Shown: in pieces, positions 32,601 to 37,655 of the stretch
Numbering within the stretch: the first letter of the stretch is position 1
Layout of the letters: every line of letters begins with the position of its first letter
Source of the DNA: Chitinophagaceae bacterium UBA3961
GTDB lineage: Bacteria; Bacteroidota; Bacteroidia; Chitinophagales; Chitinophagaceae
Length of the DNA: 37,655 bases
Reading direction: 5' to 3'
Assembly (NCBI GenBank): GCA_002385265.1
Contig: DGDD01000018.1
Location: forward strand, 1 to 37,655
The notes under the pieces: generated by a model
Seen by the model: the letters and a program-made list of their open reading frames with translations, nothing else
Database searches by the model: none
Told to the model about the DNA's origin: nothing
Made by a program: the position numbers and the translations under genes

Positions 32601-33394
32601 TCGCTACGGTTATTACCGGCCGATTTTACAATCAAATAGTAAGGAGCGTTGTAGGCAATAGAATCCCATACCTGCGCTTCATTTGAGTAGTATCCAAATT
32701 TGTAATCTTCATTGGTGTTGGCTTGACCCCAAAACTCCCAACGGCTTTGTGCATCGTTGTACCTCCAACCTGCGATCGAGCCATAGGAATGGTTCGATAC
32801 AAGTAGGCCACCGGATGCAGTGAACATTTCAGACAAATGATTATTAAAATCGTAAGCCATTAACTGCTGAGCACCAAAAGCCATTCCTTTTGCCAAGGGA
32901 TACAATCCACTGGCAATCATGGTTCCGGCAACGTGTGTAGCATGGTCGCTTACATCGGTAGGAGCATCTACTTGTGAAATTCTTGTTCCAAATTCTTGGT
33001 GGGTAGCCAACACTTTTCCGCCATCCCAAATACCTAATTTTCCTTTTACACTATTGTCGGAACCACTGAGATTGAGGCCACTCAGTCCACCAGGCCATAA
33101 CTGGTTGGTTCCAATGGTAGCAGCGGCCACCGTGTTATTGGTTGTAGTGGTGTACATGGGGTAACCCTGAAAATCGGTTCCCACAAGGATGGCATACTGT
33201 CCTTTGCTATTTTGAATGGTTAAAGGCCAATTCTTTTGAATTGCCAACTTCAACAACTCTTCTTTCGTCTTAGCTTCAAGGGCGGCTTGCTTTTGAGCGG
33301 CTTCCCGTAAAATTTTAGTTTGAGTGGTTACCTGAGCAAAAACCGTAAAAGGAAGGCTCACTAACAACAGAACTAGCACTCGAATTCGACTCAT
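29621..33394 (-). CDS. Subtilisin-like (S8) protease with GEVED domain and type IX secretion tail
   Basis: 1257 residues, secreted. The signal peptide ends at FTVFAQ. The S8 peptidase domain (about 100-450) has an intact triad: D124 (GIWDGGKV), H154 (DHATHVAGT) and S375 (SGTSMSTP). A proprotein-convertase-P-like beta sandwich follows, then a GEVED domain (YCASAPTSTTGSRIDSVSIG; FIDLNSDGDFADANELIATS), a CARDB-like Ig module, and an Ig-like module with SGNTLSSTAAGSYQWYQNG. The C-terminal 80 residues are a type A T9SS sorting domain (ATPNPSNGVFNVSF ... KSKGIYLLKIQQGDRIYLKK). It is expected to be exported by Sec and then released or anchored by the type IX system. Substrate unknown. Confidence 0.95.
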   Translation of the reverse strand: MSRIRVLVLLLVSLPFTVFAQVTTQTKILREAAQKQAALEAKTKEELLKLAIQKNWPLTIQNSKGQYAILVGTDFQGYPMYTTTTNNTVAAATIGTNQLWPGGLSGLNLSGSDNSVKGKLGIWDGGKVLATHQEFGTRISQVDAPTDVSDHATHVAGTMIASGLYPLAKGMAFGAQQLMAYDFNNHLSEMFTASGGLLVSNHSYGSIAGWRYNDAQSRWEFWGQANTNEDYKFGYYSNEAQVWDSIAYNAPYYLIVKSAGNNRSENGPTVGSPYWRYDASGNMVSSGNRPAGISDNDGYDIIPTYGVAKNILTVGATEALETGYSKASDVLISDFSSWGPTDDGRIKPDVVADGVNLLSTYGTANNAYAILSGTSMSTPSVSGSIYLLQEYYARLKGGSFMRAATLKGLVIHTASEAGSDPGPDYVNGWGLVNIPAAANIIKSNNTKQLIREEVLNNGGTFTLPVVVSGDGPFAATISWTDPKGAVETVSLLDNPAIKLINDLDIRIKKGATTYQPWTLNPAAPASAAVAGDNIRDNVEKVEVSDAVPGATYTIEVKHKGTLERGTQAFSLIVSGVGGTAYCASAPTSTTGSRIDSVSIGATLRKGNPAGCTGYTDYTSQTAEIEANSTLPYYVKVSSCDATTTNKVVKIFIDLNSDGDFADANELIATSAVINGNGVFSGNATIPSGITTNNASIMRIIVQETSNPASVVACGTYTNGETQDYKVKFVTSSKDVGVFDIVSPSSGDCASGSQYIVATIKNFGRVAQSSIPLTAVVKNGATTIATITETYPSSIADLSSVRYTFQTPFTAVAGATYTITVTTGLSGDQNASNDLATSSVTISSVGSGSAGTGAICSPTQAILKVTNPVAGNLYSWYETANGTTPLGVGSTLNTSTITANKTYYLATNEPTTTKVGPANKMVYTDGGYNAFAGNFIRFSNSVPVMIQSAKLYTGNAGQITFIVANLVSFNESTGSYSYQPLASTTIDVWATDPTPQAGAQTGNDPADLGAVFTLNLPVETTGDHIIIVQCANGATLFRNNNLTTNPYPFTIPGVFSITGNSATSATDATLYQKFYYFFYDMKIALGDCATSRTAVVATNATAPTISASGNTLSSTAAGSYQWYQNGTLIIGANNQTYTATSSGTYKVVVSDAAGCSLTSNEISLTITAVTEIDGSIITLKATPNPSNGVFNVSFEMKKKGTTVVSLLNATGQELYEKSYPDFIGKYNETLTVPGKSKGIYLLKIQQGDRIYLKKVIVQ

Positions 33395-33425
33395 AATGGC
33401 TTAATTTGGATATTCTAACAAAAAA

Positions 33426-33456
33426 ACGGTAACACCGTCTTATATTATACGTATAA
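33426..33456. promoter_or_regulatory. Palindromes in the divergent promoter region of the protease and a small secreted protein
   Basis: Two palindromes lie in the 81-base gap: ACGGT-AAC-ACCGT (33426-33438) and a perfect 12-base TTATACGTATAA (33445-33456). TAAATTTA at 33454-33461 is a one-mismatch -7 box for the plus-strand gene. They may be binding sites shared by the two divergent genes. Confidence 0.4.
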
Positions 33457-33475
33457 ATTTAGAAAAACGATAGCT

Positions 33476-33940
33476 ATGAAGGCGAAAAAAATCATACTAT
33501 TTGTAATCTTGATTTCAATTTCGGTTGTTTCAAGTTCCTTCCGGTCTTTTTTCTGTAAAAAACAACAAGGAATTCAAGGGATAGTAACGCAAGTGTCTGG
33601 AAATCAGATGCCCTCTCCAGATATCAAACGTTCTGCTCCTGCGCCTTTTCCAACCAAAGTTTTTATATACGAGCGCACGCTTTTGTCTCAAACCAAAGAA
33701 GCAGGGAAACCTACTTTCTATTCTTCAGTTATTACCAAATTGATCAAAACAATTGCTACAGACAGCGCCGGTCGTTTTAAAGTTACGTTGCCTCCGGGTG
33801 AGTATTCCCTTTTTGTAGAAAAGAACGGTTTACTCTATGCCAATTCTTTTAACGAGCATGGTGCCATTAATACGGTTGTAGTGATAAAAAAGAAGTGGTC
33901 TGAATTGAATATACGAGTGAACGATGGAGCAGTTTACTAA
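33476..33940 (+). CDS. Small exported protein with carboxypeptidase-regulatory-like fold
   Basis: 154 residues. A signal peptide or anchor (IILFVILISISVVSSSF) is followed by one beta-sandwich domain with the order IQGIVTQVSGNQMPSPD, FPTKVFIYERTLL, TDSAGRFKVTLPPGEYSLFV and GLLYANSF. The DSAGRFKVTLPPGEYSLFV segment is the core of the CarboxypepD_reg/Big domain type. These domains bind no known ligand in general; function is unknown. It is divergent from the protease gene and ends 69 bases before mfd. Confidence 0.78.
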   Translation: MKAKKIILFVILISISVVSSSFRSFFCKKQQGIQGIVTQVSGNQMPSPDIKRSAPAPFPTKVFIYERTLLSQTKEAGKPTFYSSVITKLIKTIATDSAGRFKVTLPPGEYSLFVEKNGLLYANSFNEHGAINTVVVIKKKWSELNIRVNDGAVY

Positions 33941-33979
33941 ACCACAACGCTTTCTACCTTTCCTTTCCCGAATTTCTCG

Positions 33980-33987
33980 TAATTTTG
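33980..33987 (+). promoter_or_regulatory. -7 box of mfd
   Basis: TAATTTTG, a perfect TAnnTTTG, 22 bases before the GTG start. No -33 box at the normal distance is clear. Confidence 0.45.
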
Positions 33988-34009
33988 CAGCCTAATTACA
34001 GATCGGAAA

Positions 34010-37000
34010 GTGGTTACGAGTTTGGACGAACTTTTACAGCATTATCAGCAATCACCCCTCCTTTTTAAGCTGGCGGACAGGCTAACTATGTCCGGGCCTC
34101 AACAGATCACGCTGAAAAATTTGCAAGGAAGCGCGCCCGCCTTCACCTTATCAGGAATTTTCAATCATCCTTCTTGTGCTCAATTGAACCATGTGGTGGT
34201 GTGCGAAGATGCGGAAACGGCGGCTTACATGCACAACTCGTTGGAGAATATCACCAACGCACTCAATATTTTTTACTTCCCTTCCAGTTTTAAAAACCGT
34301 AAGAACTTTGAGTTACTCAATCCCTCTCACGTAATGCTTCGAACAGAGGCATTGACCAAATTTGCCACACAAACAGGGAATAGAATTGGGATGTTGGTGA
34401 CCTATCCGGAAGCATTGTTCGAAAAAGTAGTATTGCCGAGTGCGCTGAGTAAAAACATGATTCACATCAAACAAGCCGATGTGTTGAATGTGGAAGGAGT
34501 AATGCAACAATTGGTGGATTATGGATTTGAGCGAACCGATTTTGTATACGAACCCGGCCAATTCGCTTTGCGAGGTGGTATCTTGGATATCTATTCCTAC
34601 GGGAATGAGAAACCGTATCGTATTGAATTGTTTGGAAACGATGTAGACTCCATTCGAATCGTGGATCCTGAAACGCAGCTCAGTGAACGGAAATTATTAC
34701 AAGTAACCATCATCCCGAATGTTGAAACCCAATTCGATTCGGGTGAGAAAGCATCGCTCTTCGATTTCTTGCCGGAACAAACTATTTATTGGTTTGCCAA
34801 CACTTCCTTGAGTTTCGATCGCTTGTTGCAACAAGAAGAGGACTTACAAATTTTCTTGGAAGTAAAAGACCAACGAGCTACAGAAGCTGCTTCTAGTCGA
34901 AAGTCAAAATTTGTAGAGGAAGACGATAAGATTCACAAGGCCGATCTAACCACGAACGATTTTATTTCCACTCAATCGGCAATTGATTTTCTTTCCAAAT
35001 CGATTGTAGTTACCTACGGTCAAAGTTTCGAAGGCGAATCAAAACCTTTGGAAGTGGCGGGTCCTCATGAATTCATCTCCTTTCAAACAAAAGCGCAACC
35101 GGCTTTCAATAGACAGTTCGATTTGTTGATCAAGGATCTAAAATCGTGGATCGCAAAAGGATTTACTCTTTGCTTGTTTGCTGAAAACCCGCGCCAATTA
35201 GAGCGCTTGTACAGTGTATTTGAAGATCTGAAAGCAGAGATACAGTTTACTCCGATCCCCATTTCAGTTCACGAGGGATTTATTGATGAAGAACGTCAAC
35301 TGGTTTGCTATACCGATCACCAAATATTCCAACGCTATCACAAATACAAGGTTAAACAAGCCTACAATAAGAACAAAGCGCTTACCCTTCGAACCTTGCG
35401 TGAATTGCAGCCGGGCGATTATGTAACCCATATCGATCATGGCGTAGGAGTCTACAGCGGCTTGCAAAAAATTGAAGCGAATGGAAAACTTCAGGAAGCA
35501 GTGAGAATTATTTACAAAGACAGCGATATCCTCTATGTAAACATTAACTCGCTTCACAAAATTTCTAAATACACCGGTAAAGAAGGGCAGGTTCCCAGAG
35601 TCAATAAATTAGGAAGTGATGCTTGGGCGAAATTGAAAGAAAAGACGAAAACCAAGGTTAAAGAGATCGCCTTCGATTTGATCAAATTGTACGCACAACG
35701 TAAAGCCGAACAAGGTTTTGCATTTACGCCAGACAACTACATGCAAACCGAATTGGAAGCTTCCTTTATATATGAAGACACACCCGATCAGAGCAAGGCT
35801 ACTGCCGATGTGAAGAAAGATATGGAATCGCCTTCGCCGATGGATCGACTGGTGTGCGGTGATGTTGGCTTTGGTAAAACTGAAATTGCAGTACGCGCTG
35901 CTTTTAAAGCCTGCATTGATGGGAAGCAAGCAGCTGTTTTGGTTCCAACCACCATCTTGGCGTTCCAGCACTACAAAACATTCAAAGAACGATTGAAAGA
36001 TTTTCCGGTAACGGTCGATTTTATCAATCGTTTCAAAACCTCCAAAGAGAAAAAAGAAACCTTCCAAAAACTTGCAGAAGGAAAGATCGACATATTGGTA
36101 GGAACTCACGCTATTTTGGGAAAAGAAGTGAAGTTCAAAGATCTTGGGATTTTGGTTATTGATGAAGAACAGAAATTTGGAGTGGCACATAAGGAAAAGA
36201 TCAAAACCTTACGGACCAATATTGATTGCTTAACGCTTACTGCAACGCCTATCCCAAGAACCTTACAGTTTAGTTTGATGGGTGCCAGAGATTTGAGTAT
36301 CATCAATACACCGCCGCCCAACCGTCAGCCCATTCAAACCGAAGTACACGTGTTTCAGGAAGATTTTATACGCGATGCCATTTATTATGAAACAGAACGG
36401 GGAGGTCAGGTTTTCTTCATTCACAACAGGGTGCAAGGTTTACCTGAAATGGCCGGACTCATTCAAGGTCTTTGTCCGGATCTGAGTATTGGATACGCCC
36501 ACGGTCAAATGGAAGGGCATGAATTGGAAGAACGCATATTCGATTTCATCGATAAAAAATACGATGTACTTATTTGTACCAATATTGTGGAGAGTGGAGT
36601 TGATATTCCGAATGTGAATACCATTATCGTAAACAATGCCCACCAATTTGGGTTGAGTGATTTGCATCAATTGAGAGGTCGAGTGGGTAGAAGCAATAAA
36701 AAAGCATTTGCTTATTTGCTAGCTCCACCAATGAGCACCTTGCCAACCGATTCCAGAAAGCGTTTGCAAACCTTAGAGCAACACAGTGAATTAGGGAGCG
36801 GCTTCCAGATAGCGATGCGCGACTTGGATATTCGAGGGGCGGGTAACATGTTGGGTGGTGAACAAAGCGGTTTCATGGCGGAGATAGGTTTTGAAATGTA
36901 TCAGAAAATTTTGGACGAAGCCATCAAAGAATTGAAGCGTACAGAATTTAGAAGCTTATTCAAAGAAGAAATTTCCAAGCAAGAAGATTTTGTACAAGAC

Positions 37001-37456
37001 TGTACCATCGATACTGATCTTGAAATTCTCATACCGGATTCTTATGTAGAAAGTATTACTGAGCGACTGAGTTTGTACAGTCGACTAGATAACTGTGATA
37101 CGGAGGAAGAATTGATCGCCTTTCATGCTGAATTAAAAGACCGTTTCGGTCCTGTTCCCAAACAAGTAGAAGATTTGTTTGATACCGTTCGAAGCAGAAA
37201 GATTGCGATCAAATTGGGCTTCGAAAAAATGTTGTTGAAAGACGACACCTTGAAATGTTACTTCATCAATAAACCCGATTCGCCTTATTTCGAATCGGAA
37301 GTGTTCAAACAATTACTAAACTTCATTCAAAAAGGCACCAGCCAAGCCAGACTAAAACAAGTGGGTAAATTGTTCCTGTTGGTAGTAGAGGATATTAAGA
37401 ATATGGAGAGTTTGTTGCGGTTTTTGAGGAGAATGGAGAAAGCAATTAATAATTAA
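34010..37456 (+). CDS. mfd: Transcription-repair coupling factor Mfd
   Basis: 1148 residues, normal length. Mfd is a DNA translocase that removes stalled RNA polymerase and recruits UvrA. The N-terminal third is UvrB-like ([20 protein letters not shown]). The RNA-polymerase-interacting domain starts at [20 protein letters not shown]. The RecG-like helicase has Walker A G617-DVGFGKT (K623), the DEEQ box at 718-721, [12 protein letters not shown] and the late motif [18 protein letters not shown]. The C-terminal TRCF domain ends the protein. The start is a GTG preceded by GGAAAG; no in-frame ATG lies at a suitable place. No repair partner is adjacent. Confidence 0.97.
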   Translation: MVTSLDELLQHYQQSPLLFKLADRLTMSGPQQITLKNLQGSAPAFTLSGIFNHPSCAQLNHVVVCEDAETAAYMHNSLENITNALNIFYFPSSFKNRKNFELLNPSHVMLRTEALTKFATQTGNRIGMLVTYPEALFEKVVLPSALSKNMIHIKQADVLNVEGVMQQLVDYGFERTDFVYEPGQFALRGGILDIYSYGNEKPYRIELFGNDVDSIRIVDPETQLSERKLLQVTIIPNVETQFDSGEKASLFDFLPEQTIYWFANTSLSFDRLLQQEEDLQIFLEVKDQRATEAASSRKSKFVEEDDKIHKADLTTNDFISTQSAIDFLSKSIVVTYGQSFEGESKPLEVAGPHEFISFQTKAQPAFNRQFDLLIKDLKSWIAKGFTLCLFAENPRQLERLYSVFEDLKAEIQFTPIPISVHEGFIDEERQLVCYTDHQIFQRYHKYKVKQAYNKNKALTLRTLRELQPGDYVTHIDHGVGVYSGLQKIEANGKLQEAVRIIYKDSDILYVNINSLHKISKYTGKEGQVPRVNKLGSDAWAKLKEKTKTKVKEIAFDLIKLYAQRKAEQGFAFTPDNYMQTELEASFIYEDTPDQSKATADVKKDMESPSPMDRLVCGDVGFGKTEIAVRAAFKACIDGKQAAVLVPTTILAFQHYKTFKERLKDFPVTVDFINRFKTSKEKKETFQKLAEGKIDILVGTHAILGKEVKFKDLGILVIDEEQKFGVAHKEKIKTLRTNIDCLTLTATPIPRTLQFSLMGARDLSIINTPPPNRQPIQTEVHVFQEDFIRDAIYYETERGGQVFFIHNRVQGLPEMAGLIQGLCPDLSIGYAHGQMEGHELEERIFDFIDKKYDVLICTNIVESGVDIPNVNTIIVNNAHQFGLSDLHQLRGRVGRSNKKAFAYLLAPPMSTLPTDSRKRLQTLEQHSELGSGFQIAMRDLDIRGAGNMLGGEQSGFMAEIGFEMYQKILDEAIKELKRTEFRSLFKEEISKQEDFVQDCTIDTDLEILIPDSYVESITERLSLYSRLDNCDTEEELIAFHAELKDRFGPVPKQVEDLFDTVRSRKIAIKLGFEKMLLKDDTLKCYFINKPDSPYFESEVFKQLLNFIQKGTSQARLKQVGKLFLLVVEDIKNMESLLRFLRRMEKAINN

Positions 37457-37480
37457 TAATTAAGAATTAATAGTTAATAA
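37443..37480. repeat. AT-rich AATTAATAATTAA repeat block after mfd
   Basis: Tandem AATTAAT units begin within the last codons of mfd and continue past its stop. The same units border the 26657-26820 block. The rest of the region to 37586 shows nothing I can name. Confidence 0.5.
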
Positions 37481-37586
37481 CGCGTTGTGCTATTGGATAA
37501 TCAAGAAAAACTGATGGTATCAAAAGGAAGGATTCCTTACTCTTACATTTACTCCGTTGCATACTTTTTATTTATCTTAAACGATT

Positions 37587-37655
37587 TCATTTTGTAAGTA
37601 TCATTCGTCCTTCTCTGCCGAAAACGATGTTCGAAGCCATTTCGAGCATGCTTCG
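37587..37655 (-). CDS. Possible C-terminal end of a gene running off the right edge
   Basis: Minus-strand reading frame of 22 codons entering from the window edge, ending ASNIVFGREGRMILTK and TGA. It is too short to identify. Its bias towards ordinary residues and the lack of a stop up to the edge make it plausible. A plus-strand start at 37627 (MFEAISSM) in the same bases is the alternative. Confidence 0.25.
   Translation of the reverse strand, partial: RSMLEMASNIVFGREGRMILTK

Noticed and set aside
33426..33438. Intrinsic terminator upstream of the protease
   Set aside because: The stem is only five base pairs with a three-base loop, and no gene upstream on that strand needs it. Treated as a palindrome in a promoter region.

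Overview
The window looks like chromosomal DNA of a Bacteroidota bacterium, most likely from the Chitinophagaceae or a close relative. The signs are a type IX secretion C-terminal domain, CarboxypepD_reg/DUF5686 and TolB-like outer-membrane proteins, an exosortase N (XrtN) locus, weak Shine-Dalgarno sequences, and many promoters with the Bacteroidota -7 box TAnnTTTG. Family assignments come from reading motifs; no database search was run.

Layout. (1) 1-3061: the start of a gamma-carbonic-anhydrase-like gene, a class III aminotransferase, a cluster of seven or eight REP-like palindromes ending at a REP-associated Y1 transposase (RAYT), and a small cupin. (2) 3062-8409: a TM2-domain protein, then on the minus strand a glycerol operon in the order glpK, glpD, glpF and an exported RidA-family protein. 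(3) 8410-10932: an outer-membrane DUF5686 protein. (4) 11007-17143: the most distinctive region, a plus-strand operon of seven genes. It encodes a membrane protein, a winged-helix regulator, an XrtN-system VIT protein ending in a PEP-type sorting tail, exosortase N with an EpsI-like tail, a tiny membrane protein, a DgkA-type lipid kinase and a DUF1361 membrane protein. A nearly identical 27-nt box containing CTTTG-N5-CAAAG lies before both the first and the third gene and is a candidate operator for the encoded regulator. (5) 17160-23639: a large TolB-like/outer-membrane protein, an MBL-fold hydrolase, a flippase and a secreted coiled-coil protein. (6) 23636-26651: arfB followed by an MbnP/MbnH-like pair (a lipoprotein plus a MauG-type dihaem enzyme), divergent from dtd and a MazG-like gene. 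(7) 26652-37655: glycyl-tRNA synthetase, a small coiled-coil membrane protein, a ferredoxin-NADP-reductase-like flavoprotein, a type IX-secreted subtilisin-like protease, a small secreted protein and mfd.

How genes work together. glpF, glpK and glpD together import glycerol, phosphorylate it and oxidise it to dihydroxyacetone phosphate. The XrtN operon has the form of a dedicated one-enzyme/one-substrate sorting system at the inner membrane; the lipid kinase may connect it to undecaprenyl or diacylglycerol metabolism (inference). MbnH-type enzymes oxidise a tryptophan of their partner MbnP, and the two genes here share a stop/start overlap. The RAYT probably made or maintains the REP elements beside it.

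I see no rRNA, tRNA, CRISPR array, prophage or plasmid functions in this window.
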